From positions 1 through 34,404 of the forward strand of contig NZ_BAGL01000047.1 in the NCBI RefSeq assembly GCF_000308875.1: 34,404 nucleotides of DNA, given 5' to 3'. Every line of letters begins with the position of its first letter. Positions within the stretch are counted from its first letter, which is position 1. Below the pieces are notes generated by a model, which made no database searches, had not been told where the DNA came from, and saw only the letters and a list, made by a program, of their open reading frames with translations. Origin of the DNA: Nocardia transvalensis NBRC 15921. Its GTDB lineage: Bacteria; Actinomycetota; Actinomycetes; Mycobacteriales; Mycobacteriaceae. The translations under genes and the position numbers were made by a program. Positions 1 to 7,818 of the stretch are shown here, in pieces.

Positions 1-1
1 C

Positions 2-883
2 AACCTCGCGATCGACGGCCTCGGGCGGCGGTGCACGCCGGGTTACACACTGGCGCACGGCTATTCGGAGACCACCAACTCCGCCGACTTCTTCCCGCCG
101 CTGAGCCAGCTGGCGCTGCTGCGCGGCTACGCGGTGCTGATCCCCGACCACGAGGGCCCGAATATGGCCTACGCGGAACCGTTCGTGGCGGGGCACGCGG
201 TCCTGGACGCGGTGCGCGCCGCCCGCGCCCTGCTGCCCGGCGAACTCGGCGGCAGCCGCTACGTGATGGCCGGCTACTCGGGCGGCGCCATCGCCACCCG
301 GGCCGCGGCGGCTCTCATCGGTTCCTACGCACCGGATCTGGCGGAGTCGATCACGGGCGCCGCGGTGGGCGGCGTCCCCGCCGACTTCCGCATGCTGGCG
401 GACAGCATGAACGGGAACCTGGCCACGGGCGTTTTCATGTCCGCGGTCTTCGGCATCGGCCGCGAGCATCCCGAAATCCTCACGACCATGAACAATCTCG
501 CGCGCCAGGTGACCACGTCGCCGTTGAAGAACGTCTGCATGAATCTGATCGAGGTGCCGGGCGCGACGCTGGCGCCGATCGATATCGCGGCGAACATCCC
601 GGATCCGCTGCACAGCCCGGTGGCCGAGCGGGTCTTCGCCGCCACCGATATGTCCGGCATGAAATCCGGTGTGCCCCTGCTGGTCTACAACGGCGCGCAC
701 GACTTCTGGATTCCGGCCGCGGGTGCCGAGCAGCTGTTCCGGCAGCAGTGCGCGATGGGCGTCGCGGGCATCTACCGCAGCGTCCCCGGCGAGCACTTCC
801 TCGCCGGGGATACCGGCTGGCCGCTGCTGATCGGCTGGCTCGACCAGCGGCTCCAGGGCGAGCCCGCGCCGGACGAGTGCTGA
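2..883 (+). CDS. Secretory lipase (LIP family), 3' part only
   Basis: The reading frame is open from base 2, so the start and the expected signal peptide lie outside the window; about 293 residues are visible. It is an alpha/beta hydrolase of the secretory lipase (LIP) family, which hydrolyses acylglycerols outside the cell and usually runs to 400 or more residues. The nucleophile elbow is GYSGG with Ser at 278-280. The likely acid is the Asp of NGAHDFW (701-703) and the likely base the His of PGEHF (794-796). The stop TGA (881-883) directly abuts the stop codon of the opposing DUF4185 gene. An ATG at 134 lies inside the conserved fold and is not the real start. The family call is secure; the substrate is not known. 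Confidence 0.88.
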   Translation, partial: NLAIDGLGRRCTPGYTLAHGYSETTNSADFFPPLSQLALLRGYAVLIPDHEGPNMAYAEPFVAGHAVLDAVRAARALLPGELGGSRYVMAGYSGGAIATRAAAALIGSYAPDLAESITGAAVGGVPADFRMLADSMNGNLATGVFMSAVFGIGREHPEILTTMNNLARQVTTSPLKNVCMNLIEVPGATLAPIDIAANIPDPLHSPVAERVFAATDMSGMKSGVPLLVYNGAHDFWIPAAGAEQLFRQQCAMGVAGIYRSVPGEHFLAGDTGWPLLIGWLDQRLQGEPAPDEC

Positions 884-1963
884 CTACGGTTCGATCCCGT
901 CCCACTGCGTGACCGTGTAGGGACGGTGCCCCGCGGTGCCGTCCCACCGGCTGAGGATCAGCGTCAGGGAGTCGGCGGCGGCGCTGCCCGGATGGATGTA
1001 GCCGCCGTAGAGGTTGGGGAGGTGGTGCTTGCCCCAGTGGCCCGTCGGCCATTTGTTGCTGCCCACCACCTGTGTTTTGGGGTCCGACCAGACGGCGTCG
1101 GGCCGCGGCGCGGTGCGGGTTCGGACGCTGTAGTCGTCCACGTCGAAGTAGGACATGCAGTACATGCCGCCGACGATCTTGACGCTGAACTCCCCGATGC
1201 TGTTGCCGGAACCGAAGATCGGGGTGGGCGCGGCGTCGCGTGTCCACCGCCACCGGCCGTCGACCTGCGCCCAGTTCTCCTGCCGGTCGAACGCCCCGTT
1301 GTGAAAATCGCGCGGATCGAAGCGGAACAGCTGCATCTGCCCGCCGTCGGCGGCGTAGTGGTGGCTGCCGTTCCACGCCTTGGAGAAGCAGTAGAGGTGG
1401 CCGTCGGAATCCACGCCGGCGAAACTCCACATCATGTACAGCGACCCGTTCGCGCCGAGCGCGTCGCCGTTCCAGTGGTGGTCGAAATCCTTCCAGCTCG
1501 CGCCGTGATCGTCGGAGTAGGCGATACCGCTCATCGCCGACCCGTCGTTGGCGCTGCCCTCGGGCACCCACTCGTGCACCGAGGTGTACTGGACGAACAG
1601 CCGTTCCTGGCCGTCGACCGTCAGCGCGATGGCGTCGTTGGGAATGCGGCTGAACTCGGTGACGCCGAAACCGTTGTCCGCCTGGTGCTGATAGTCGAAG
1701 ATCTGCGCGCACGTCGGACTCGGCTGGCTGCCGGTGAATTCGATCGCCGTCCCGCCGGAGCTGTCGAACGTGTCCCCGAACAGCAGGACGGGGGAGCCGA
1801 TGTAGTCGCCGGATGCCCCGGGGCCGACATTGCAGTCTCCGAAGACGTACCCCCAGCCCCCGTCGTGCCGCCGGTACGGAATGCCCAGATCGCCGGAGCC
1901 GAGCCCGAATCGCGTCGCGGAGTCGCCGTCGGTATCGCAAAGCTGTGTCCCCCGTTGGGGCAT
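884..1963 (-). CDS. DUF4185 protein, possible GH183 endo-D-arabinanase
   Basis: A 359-residue protein with DUF4185 features: an N-terminal TRFG...GDLGIPY stretch, GDTFD near residue 65, repeated blade-like segments rich in SDDHG and FRFDPRDF, and LYGGYIHPGS near the C-terminus. Established knowledge: characterised mycobacterial DUF4185 proteins are endo-D-arabinanases (family GH183) that cut the arabinan of arabinogalactan and lipoarabinomannan. Inference: this protein may remodel or degrade cell-wall arabinan. I see no N-terminal signal peptide or lipobox, which is odd for a wall enzyme; the true start could be upstream or export could be non-classical. The chosen ATG (1961-1963) has a good ribosome site, AGGGAGGA, about 8 bases upstream. 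It is probably monocistronic: upstream lies the glcB terminator, downstream the convergent lipase. Confidence 0.75.
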   Translation of the reverse strand: MPQRGTQLCDTDGDSATRFGLGSGDLGIPYRRHDGGWGYVFGDCNVGPGASGDYIGSPVLLFGDTFDSSGGTAIEFTGSQPSPTCAQIFDYQHQADNGFGVTEFSRIPNDAIALTVDGQERLFVQYTSVHEWVPEGSANDGSAMSGIAYSDDHGASWKDFDHHWNGDALGANGSLYMMWSFAGVDSDGHLYCFSKAWNGSHHYAADGGQMQLFRFDPRDFHNGAFDRQENWAQVDGRWRWTRDAAPTPIFGSGNSIGEFSVKIVGGMYCMSYFDVDDYSVRTRTAPRPDAVWSDPKTQVVGSNKWPTGHWGKHHLPNLYGGYIHPGSAAADSLTLILSRWDGTAGHRPYTVTQWDGIEP

Positions 1964-2042
1964 GGTGGAATCCTCCCTGACGTCCGAGCCATGTGAGCGT
2001 CGAGCATCGCACGTAGGGGTACCACCCGCGCAAGACGCGAAA

Positions 2043-2072
2043 TCCCCTGGCAGGCAATCGCCTACCAGGGGA
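2043..2072 (-). terminator. Hairpin terminator of glcB
   Basis: A 13-bp inverted repeat (2043-2055 with 2060-2072, one mismatch) closes a 4-base AATC loop, about 50 bases past the glcB stop and ahead of the DUF4185 start. The minus strand continues with only a short T run (TTTC). It fits a GC-rich actinobacterial terminator separating glcB from the next gene. Confidence 0.7.
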
Positions 2073-2121
2073 ATTCGGTCAATGTGCTTGCCGACCAGCG
2101 TTTTCTGCCGATCGGAAGCGA

Positions 2122-4305
2122 TCAGCTCTTGGCGGCCAGCGCCTTTGCCTCGCGGCGGCGGCGGTGCAGGATCGGCTCGGTGTAGCCGTTCGGTTGCCGG
2201 GTGCCCTCCAGGATGAGTTCCTTCGCGGCCTGGAAGGCGACGCTGCCGTTGAAGTCCGGCGCCATCGGCTTGTACTCCGGGTCACCGGCGTTCTGGCGGT
2301 CGACGACCGGGGCCATCCGCTCCAGGCTCTCGACGATCCGGTCGGCGGTCACGATGCCGTGCCGCAGCCAGTTCGCCATCAGCTGGCTCGAGATGCGCAG
2401 GGTGGCACGGTCTTCCATGAGCGCGACGTCGTTGATGTCGGGCACCTTGGAGCAGCCGACGCCGTGGTCGATCCAGCGCACCACGTAGCCGAGGATGGAC
2501 TGCGAGTTGTTGTCCAGCTCGTTGCGGATCTCCTCGTCCGTCCAGTTGGTCTCCGCGGCGAGCGGGATCTCGAGGATCTGGTCGACGGTGGCGCGGGCGC
2601 CGCCCCGGGCGATCTCGGACTGCCGCTGGAACACGTCCACCAGGTGGTAGTGGGTGGCGTGCAGGGTCGCGGCGGTCGGCGAGGGGACCCAGGCGGTGGT
2701 GGCGCCGGAGCGCGGGTGGCCGATCTTCTGCTCGAGCATGTCGTGCATCAGATCGGGCATCGCCCACATGCCCTTGCCGATCTGCGCCTTGTGGGGCAGG
2801 CCGGTCGCCAGGCCGGTGTCGACGTTCCAGTCCTCGTAGGACAGGATCCACTGCTGCTTCTTCATCTCGGCCTTGCGGACCACCGGCCCGGCCTCCATGG
2901 AGGTGTGGATCTCGTCGCCGGTGCGGTCGAGGAAGCCGGTGTTGATGAAGACCACACGGTCCTTCGCGGCGGCGATACAGCTCTTGAGGTTGACCGTCGT
3001 GCGGCGCTCCTCGTCCATGATGCCGACCTTGAGGGTGTTGCGCGGCAGGCCGAGCACGTCCTCGATGCGGTCGAACAGCTCGTTGGTGAACGCGACCTCG
3101 TCGGGGCCGTGCATCTTCGGCTTCACGATGTACACCGAGCCGGTGCGCGAGTTGGACACCCTGGCGTCGCCGCGGAGGCTGTGGACCGCGATCAGCGAGG
3201 TGAGCAGGCCGTCGAGGATGCCCTCGGGGATCTCGTTGCCCTCGGCGTCGAGGATCGCGTCGCTGGTCATCAGGTGGCCGACATTGCGCACGAACAGCAG
3301 CGAGCGGCCGTGCAGGGTGATGTCCTCGCCGTTCAGGCCGGTGTAGACGCGGTCCGGGTTCATGGTGCGGGTGAAGGTCTTGCCGCCCTTGGTGACCTCT
3401 TCGGCGAGGTCGCCCTTCATCAGGCCGAGCCAGTTGTGGTAGCCGAGCACCTTGTCCTCGGCGTCGACGGCCGCGACCGAATCCTCGAAGTCCATGATGG
3501 TGGTGACCGCGGACTCCAGCACCAGATCCTTGACGCCCGCGCCGTCGGTCTTGCCGATGGGCGACTCCGGGTCGATCTGGATGTCGATGTGCAGGCCGTT
3601 GTGCCGCAGCAGCACCGAGGTCGGGGCCTCCGGGGCGCCGCGGTAGCCGACCAGCGCCGAGGCGTCGGCCAGGCCGATATCGGTGCCGTCCTCGAGGGTG
3701 ACCTCGAGTTCGCCGTCGACGATCTTGTACGCCTGTGAGCCCACGTGCGAGCCGGTGATCAGCGGCACGGCGTCGTCGAGGAAGTTGCGGGCCCACTCGA
3801 TGACCTTGTCGCCGCGCACCCGGTTGTAGCCGGTGCCCTTCTCCGCGCCGTTGGCCTCGGAGATGGCGTCGGTGCCGTAGAGGGCGTCGTACAGCGAGCC
3901 CCAGCGCGCGTTGGCGGCGTTGATCGCGAAACGCGCGTTCATCACCGGCACCACCAGCTGCGGGCCGGCGGTGGTCGCGATCTCGTCGTCCACGTTCTGG
4001 GTGCCGATGGTGAAATCGGCCGGCTCGGGCCGCAGGTAGCCGATCTCGGAGAGGAACGTCTTGTAGGCGGCCTTGTCGTACCCGGCGCCCGGGTTCTCGG
4101 CGTGCCAGGCGTCGAGCTTGCCTTGGATCTCGTCGCGCTCGGCCAGCAGGGCGCGGTTGCGCGGGGCCAGGTCGGTGATGACCCGCTCGGCACCGGACCA
4201 GAACGCGGCGGAATCTACGCCGGTGCCGGGGAGCGCGTGATTCTCGACGAAGTCGTGGAGAACAGTCGCAACCTGAAGCCCGCCGACCTGAATCCGCTCT
4301 GTCAT
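2122..4305 (-). CDS. glcB: Malate synthase G
   Basis: A 727-residue protein, full length for malate synthase G (about 720-730). It condenses glyoxylate with acetyl-CoA to malate in the glyoxylate shunt, in the cytoplasm. Signature segments are [14 protein letters not shown] (Mg2+ and active-site region, near residue 270), [14 protein letters not shown] with the catalytic Arg (near 340), and the C-terminal part with [12 protein letters not shown]. The ATG (4303-4305) is preceded by GAGG seven bases upstream. Upstream is a 422-base gene-free stretch with tandem repeats; downstream is a clear hairpin. In M. tuberculosis the glcB gene (Rv1837c) stands in the same neighbourhood relative to guaB1 and urease. 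I see no RamB or GlxR site I would trust. Confidence 0.97.
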   Translation of the reverse strand: MTERIQVGGLQVATVLHDFVENHALPGTGVDSAAFWSGAERVITDLAPRNRALLAERDEIQGKLDAWHAENPGAGYDKAAYKTFLSEIGYLRPEPADFTIGTQNVDDEIATTAGPQLVVPVMNARFAINAANARWGSLYDALYGTDAISEANGAEKGTGYNRVRGDKVIEWARNFLDDAVPLITGSHVGSQAYKIVDGELEVTLEDGTDIGLADASALVGYRGAPEAPTSVLLRHNGLHIDIQIDPESPIGKTDGAGVKDLVLESAVTTIMDFEDSVAAVDAEDKVLGYHNWLGLMKGDLAEEVTKGGKTFTRTMNPDRVYTGLNGEDITLHGRSLLFVRNVGHLMTSDAILDAEGNEIPEGILDGLLTSLIAVHSLRGDARVSNSRTGSVYIVKPKMHGPDEVAFTNELFDRIEDVLGLPRNTLKVGIMDEERRTTVNLKSCIAAAKDRVVFINTGFLDRTGDEIHTSMEAGPVVRKAEMKKQQWILSYEDWNVDTGLATGLPHKAQIGKGMWAMPDLMHDMLEQKIGHPRSGATTAWVPSPTAATLHATHYHLVDVFQRQSEIARGGARATVDQILEIPLAAETNWTDEEIRNELDNNSQSILGYVVRWIDHGVGCSKVPDINDVALMEDRATLRISSQLMANWLRHGIVTADRIVESLERMAPVVDRQNAGDPEYKPMAPDFNGSVAFQAAKELILEGTRQPNGYTEPILHRRRREAKALAAKS

Positions 4306-4350
4306 CTACTGCCTCATTTCGAGATAGCCGGATGGAAAAAGTACGCCTGT

Positions 4351-4371
4351 CATGTTACTCGCCGGTACATG
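4351..4371. promoter_or_regulatory. Imperfect GTACATG dyad upstream of glcB
   Basis: CATGTTAC and GTACATG form an inverted pair (one extra base in the left half) about 50 bases upstream of the glcB start. It resembles, in half-site sequence, the perfect GTACAT dyad before the SDR gene. It could be a second site of the same TetR regulator, linking glcB to the fatty-acid operon; this is inference from half-site similarity only. Confidence 0.3.
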
Positions 4372-4400
4372 AACCGCCGCAGTCCGCCCACCAGAGGTTC

Positions 4401-4655
4401 CCCGGCGCGTCCCCGGAGGTCGGCGGCGTGCCCCGGATCTTCGCGGCGCGCCGCCGATATTCACGGCGTGCCCCGGAGGTCCCCGGCACGCTACCGACGT
4501 TCCCGGCGTGCTCCGGAGGTTCTCGGCACGCTGCCGACGTTCTCGGCGTGCCCCGGAGGTTCTCGGCGTGCTCTGGAGGTTCTCGGCGTGCCCTGAAGGT
4601 CCTCGGCACGCTCCGGATCTTCGCGGCGCGCCCCTGGATGTTCCCGGCGCGCTTT
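4401..4655. repeat. Imperfect 20-bp tandem repeat, 12-13 units
   Basis: Twelve head-to-tail units of exactly 20 bp run from 4401 to 4640, plus a degenerate thirteenth with one extra base. A typical unit is TCTCGGCGTGCCCCGGAGGT; others carry GGCACGCTRCCGACGT in place of GGCGTGCYCCGGAGGT. Because GGCACGC is the complement of GCGTGCC, neighbouring units can pair with each other. Units diverge at 2-7 positions, so the array is not recent. The rest of the gene-free stretch 4306-4727 holds glcB upstream sequence (left) and the SDR promoter and operator (right). Both strands are open reading frames here, but only as a by-product of the high-GC repeat; no start with a ribosome site fits. Confidence 0.9.
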
Positions 4656-4667
4656 TGGCCGGGAACC

Positions 4668-4698
4668 TTGATTGTATCGCTCGGTACATTTAATGTAC
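4668..4698 (+). promoter_or_regulatory. SDR-TetR-ACAD promoter with GTACAT operator
   Basis: A -35-like TTGATT (4668-4673) and a -10-like TAATGT (4691-4696) are 17 bases apart. A perfect dyad GTACAT-TTA-ATGTAC (4684-4698) overlaps the -10. The start codon lies 30 bases further on with a GGGAGG ribosome site. The likely ligand-responsive repressor is the TetR encoded second in the operon, giving autoregulation; that assignment is inferred from position. Confidence 0.6.
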
Positions 4699-4727
4699 TG
4701 GGTGGAACATTACGCCGGGAGGTGCCG

Positions 4728-5477
4728 ATGGGGCAGTCGCTGGAGGGCCGGGTCGTCGTCGTGACCGGCGGCAGTCGCGGGCTGGGCCGGGAGATGGTGC
4801 TCGCGTTCGCGGGCGCCGGGGCGGATGTGGTGATCGCCAGCCGCAAGGCCGACGCGTGCGAGGCGCTGGCGGAGCAGGTGCGCGAGAAGTTCGGCCGCCG
4901 CGCGCTGCCGGTGGCGTGCAATGTGAGCGACTGGGCGCAATGCGACGACCTGACCGCCGCCGCGTACACCGAATTCGGCCGGGTCGACGTGCTGGTCAAC
5001 AACGCCGGGCTGTCGCCGCTGTACCCCAGCCTCGACCAGGTGAGTGAGGCGCTGTTCGACAAGGTGATCGGCGTCAATCTGAAAGGGCCGTTCCGGCTTT
5101 CGGCGCTGATCGGTGCGCGGATGCGGGAGGCGGGCGGCGGCGCGATCATCAATATCTCCTCGATCGAGGCGGTGCGCCCCGAACCGCTCGCCGTGCCGTA
5201 CTCCGCGGCCAAGGCCGGATTGAACGCGCTCACACTGGGTCTGGCGCAGACCTACGGCCCCGCGGTGCGGGTCAACACGATTCAGTGCGGTCCCTTCGCC
5301 ACCGACATCTCCGCCGCGTGGCCCGACGGGCTGCGCGCGGAGCTGAGCAAGCACACCGCCGCGGGCCGGGTGGGGGAGCCGCACGAGATCGTCGGCGCCG
5401 CACTGTTTCTCGCCGACCCCTCCGCCTCGGGCTTCTGTTCGGGCGCCACCATCGCGCTGGACGGGAGCTGGCGATGA
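4728..5477 (+). CDS. Short-chain dehydrogenase/reductase (SDR)
   Basis: A 249-residue classical SDR of normal length. It has the NAD(P)-binding TGGSRGLG (residues 13-20), NNAG (91-94), the catalytic Ser (144/145) and YSAAK (Tyr158, Lys162). The C-terminal half has GPFATDI and SGATIALDG, as in 3-oxoacyl-ACP reductase-like and gluconate-dehydrogenase-like members. Start: an ATG with GGGAGG upstream; longer in-frame starts would run through the repeat array and are rejected. Its stop overlaps the TetR start (ATGA). Grouped with an acyl-CoA dehydrogenase, it most likely oxidises a hydroxyacyl or alcohol intermediate in fatty-acid or related catabolism; the substrate cannot be told. Confidence 0.9.
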   Translation: MGQSLEGRVVVVTGGSRGLGREMVLAFAGAGADVVIASRKADACEALAEQVREKFGRRALPVACNVSDWAQCDDLTAAAYTEFGRVDVLVNNAGLSPLYPSLDQVSEALFDKVIGVNLKGPFRLSALIGARMREAGGGAIINISSIEAVRPEPLAVPYSAAKAGLNALTLGLAQTYGPAVRVNTIQCGPFATDISAAWPDGLRAELSKHTAAGRVGEPHEIVGAALFLADPSASGFCSGATIALDGSWR

Positions 5478-6193
5478 CGGAGACGCCGGTGCGCAGACGC
5501 GGCCGCCCACCCGCCACGATCGCGGCGGAGACGCGGGAGCGGATCGTCCACGCGGCGGTGGATCTGTTCGCCGAGAAGGGGTTTCACGGCACCGGGGTCG
5601 CGGAGATCGGCGAGCGCGCGGATGTGCAGCGCGGCGCGCTCTACTATCACATCGGCTCCAAGGAGGAGCTGCTGTTCGAAATCCTGCGCGACTACACCGA
5701 ACTCATGCTGGCCGAGGCCGCCGAGATCGCCGGAGGCGCCGGCGAACCGGTCGCCAAGCTGCGCGGGCTGATCCACAGTCACGTCCGGCTCATCGTCGCG
5801 CACCGGCGCGAGGTCGCGATCCAGCTGCGCGATGTCACCGCGCTGACCGGGGACCGCGGCGCCGACCTGCAAGAACTGCGGGAGCGGATTCAGCGGTACT
5901 GGCAGCAGGTGATCGACGCCGGATATGCGGCGGGGGCGCTGCGCACCGCCGACCACGTCGTGACCAACAGCATTCTCGGCATGCTCAACATGGTCACCTT
6001 CTGGTACCGCCCGCACGGCGGCCACACTCCCGGCGAGATAGCCGACATCCTCGCCGCCACCCTCCTCGACGGAATTGTCGCCGGTCCAGGCGAAATCGCC
6101 GTATCCCCCGCGAGATCTCGCACGACACCGTCCTCCGGCGCGCATACCTCGTCCCCCGGCGAACTCCGGGACACCGAACAGACGAAAGGTTGA
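5474..6193 (+). CDS. TetR-family regulator
   Basis: A 239-residue TetR/AcrR protein. The N-terminal helix-turn-helix spans about residues 18-65, with the hallmark LFAEKGFHGTGVAEI and GALYYHIGSKEEL. The rest is an all-helical ligand domain; the last 30 residues are a low-complexity Ser/Pro/Thr-rich tail. Start: an ATG overlapping the SDR stop by four bases. It probably binds the GTACAT-N3-ATGTAC dyad upstream of the SDR gene and responds to an acyl-CoA or related ligand; both are inferences from context. The acyl-CoA dehydrogenase starts three bases after its stop, so all three genes form one operon. Confidence 0.9.
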   Translation: MTETPVRRRGRPPATIAAETRERIVHAAVDLFAEKGFHGTGVAEIGERADVQRGALYYHIGSKEELLFEILRDYTELMLAEAAEIAGGAGEPVAKLRGLIHSHVRLIVAHRREVAIQLRDVTALTGDRGADLQELRERIQRYWQQVIDAGYAAGALRTADHVVTNSILGMLNMVTFWYRPHGGHTPGEIADILAATLLDGIVAGPGEIAVSPARSRTTPSSGAHTSSPGELRDTEQTKG

Positions 6194-6195
6194 TC

Positions 6196-7488
6196 ATGGC
6201 TTGGGATTTCGAGACCGACCCGGACTATCAGAAGCAGCTCGACTGGGTCGCGGAGTTCGTGCGCACCGAGGTGGAGCCGCTGGACCTGCTCCCGGATCTG
6301 AATCCCTACAACCGCAGCGACCCCCACGTCCGGGCGCTGCTGCGGCCGCTGCAGGAACAGGTCAAGGAGCGCGGCCTGTGGGCCTGCCACCTCGGGCCGG
6401 AACTGGGCGGGCCCGGTTACGGGCAGCTGAAACTGGCGCTGCTGAACGAGGTCCTGGGCACCTCGATGTGGGCGCCGCTCGTCTTCGGGTGTCAGGCGCC
6501 GGATTCCGGCAATGCCGAGATCCTCGCTCATTTCGGCACGCCGGAGCAGAAGGAGCGGTATCTCCAGCCGCTGCTCGACGGTGAGATCGGCTCCTGTTAC
6601 GTGATGACCGAACCCACCGGCGGCTCGGATCCCACCGCGTTCAAGACCCGCGCGGTCCGCGACGGCGACGACTGGGTCATCAACGGCGAGAAGTGGTTCA
6701 ACACCGCCGCCGAACTCGCCGCGTTCCACATCGTCATGGTGGTGACCGATCCGGAGGCGCCGCCGCATCAGCGGCTGTCGATGTTCATCGTGCCGGGCGG
6801 CACGCCGGGGGTGGAGGTCGTGAAGAACTTCGAGGTCCACGGCTTCAGTAAGCACGAGGGGCATCTGCGGTTCACCGATGTGCGGGTGCCGGCCGATCAC
6901 CTGCTGGGCGCCGAGGGGATGGGCTTCGTCGTCGCCCAGACGCGCCTGGGCGGTGGCCGGGTGCACCATGCCATGCGCACGGTCGCCATGGTGCGCAAGG
7001 CTTTCGACATGATGTGCGAGCGGGCGGTGTCGCGGCCGATGGGTAACGGCGTGCTCGGCGGCAAGCAGATGACGCAGGAGCGCATCGCCGACAGCTGGAT
7101 CGAGATGGAGCAGTTCCGGCTGCTGGTGCTGCGCACGGCGTGGCGCATCGACAAGGCGCAGGACTACCGCGCGGTGCGCAAGGACATCGCGGCCATCAAG
7201 GTGGCGATGCCGGCGGTGATGCACGATATCGCCCGCCGGGCCCTGCATCTGCACGGCGCGCTCGGGGTCAGCGAGGATCTGCCGTTCGTCGACATGATGA
7301 ACTACGCCGAGGTGATGGCGATCGCCGACGGGCCGACCGAGGTGCACAAGATCACCCTCGCCAAGGAGGTGCTCAAGCAGTACGCGCCCGCGGATCCGGT
7401 CTATCCCAGCGGCTATCGGCCGGCGCTGCGGGAACAGGCGCGCGATCTGGTGGCGCGGCGGCTCGAGCATACGGTCGGCAATCTGTAG
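6196..7488 (+). CDS. Acyl-CoA dehydrogenase
   Basis: A 430-residue FAD-dependent acyl-CoA dehydrogenase, cytoplasmic, introducing the trans-2 double bond in acyl-CoA. Visible family signatures are CYVMTEPTGGSDP and DDWVINGEKWFNT in the middle domain and LHGALGVSEDLP plus ADGPTEVH in the C-terminal domain. It is somewhat longer than the usual 380-400 residues and resembles the ACAD10/11-like subgroup, so a branched or unusual substrate is possible. The ATG at 6196 is chosen over the in-frame TTG at 6190 because it has AAAGG at good distance. It is the third gene of the SDR-TetR operon, and a hairpin follows it. Confidence 0.93.
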   Translation: MAWDFETDPDYQKQLDWVAEFVRTEVEPLDLLPDLNPYNRSDPHVRALLRPLQEQVKERGLWACHLGPELGGPGYGQLKLALLNEVLGTSMWAPLVFGCQAPDSGNAEILAHFGTPEQKERYLQPLLDGEIGSCYVMTEPTGGSDPTAFKTRAVRDGDDWVINGEKWFNTAAELAAFHIVMVVTDPEAPPHQRLSMFIVPGGTPGVEVVKNFEVHGFSKHEGHLRFTDVRVPADHLLGAEGMGFVVAQTRLGGGRVHHAMRTVAMVRKAFDMMCERAVSRPMGNGVLGGKQMTQERIADSWIEMEQFRLLVLRTAWRIDKAQDYRAVRKDIAAIKVAMPAVMHDIARRALHLHGALGVSEDLPFVDMMNYAEVMAIADGPTEVHKITLAKEVLKQYAPADPVYPSGYRPALREQARDLVARRLEHTVGNL

Positions 7489-7505
7489 GGGATTTCCGGC
7501 GGTGC

Positions 7506-7534
7506 GGGGCTGACCCATTGGTGACAGCCCCTTT
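7506..7534 (+). terminator. Terminator of the SDR-TetR-ACAD operon
   Basis: GGGGCTG (7506-7512) pairs with CAGCCCC (7525-7531); inside, ACC-CATT-GGT adds three pairs with a two-base bulge. CTTT follows. It starts 17 bases after the stop codon. Confidence 0.6.
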
Positions 7535-7598
7535 CCACCGATCGGGTGTGCACTACCCTGGGCGGCGCAAGTGAAATCACCTGATGTGAGGAATCTCG

Positions 7599-7700
7599 AT
7601 GGGTAGTACCGCTATCGATGTTGCCAATGTGCTCATCGCACACGCTACGGCGCTGTGGAACTGGTTCAGCACCGGTTCCGCCGGGTTCCCGCCCGTGTGA
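7599..7700 (+). CDS. Candidate 33-residue peptide gene
   Basis: A short frame from ATG 7599 to TGA 7698-7700, preceded by GTGAGGA six bases upstream, a good ribosome site. The peptide begins MGSTAIDVANVLIAHATALW, continues with NWF and ends GFPPV. Residues 4-23 could form an amphipathic or membrane-seeking helix with two Trp; there is no signal peptide and almost no charge. G/C at third positions is about 73%, lower than in neighbours, with several GGT, GCT, GTT codons. A perfect-palindrome terminator with a T run follows 77 bases later, so a monocistronic transcript is likely. I do not recognise the family. Short unprocessed helical peptides acting as outer-membrane porins are known in Corynebacterium (PorA/PorH), but that link is speculation. 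Confidence 0.55.
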   Translation: MGSTAIDVANVLIAHATALWNWFSTGSAGFPPV

Positions 7701-7777
7701 TCCGCCGCACCGGTCGCCGAGCGGCACGACTTATCGTGCCGGAACGGATCCGGCGATAGGTGCGCTGGGAATCGACG

Positions 7778-7808
7778 GTGGCCCCCTGATCAGGGGGCCA
7801 CTGTTTTT
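7778..7808 (+). terminator. Strong intrinsic terminator
   Basis: A perfect 24-base palindrome (7778-7801), written as GTGGCCCCCTGA followed by its complement, then TGTTTTTTATT. The T run is on the plus-strand side only, so it terminates transcription coming from the 33-codon gene rather than from the opposing hotdog gene. It is the most classical rho-independent terminator in the window. Confidence 0.88.
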
Positions 7809-7818
7809 TATTGTGGAG

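Noticed and set aside
31..912. Long plus-strand frame overlapping the lipase
   Set aside because: Arg/Gly/Pro-rich shadow frame; the lipase frame carries the catalytic motifs.
480..2057. 525-codon minus frame across lipase and DUF4185 gene
   Set aside because: Arg-rich shadow; the DUF4185 frame inside it has the ribosome site and family motifs.
2164..3738. Plus-strand frame opposite glcB
   Set aside because: Val/Asp/Gly-rich antisense shadow typical of high-GC genes.
4401..4655. CRISPR array
   Set aside because: The 20-bp units abut with no spacers, and no cas genes are present.
4332..4727. N-terminal extension of the SDR through the repeat array
   Set aside because: The extension translates the 20-bp repeat and lacks a ribosome site; ATG 4728 has GGGAGG and begins the normal SDR fold.
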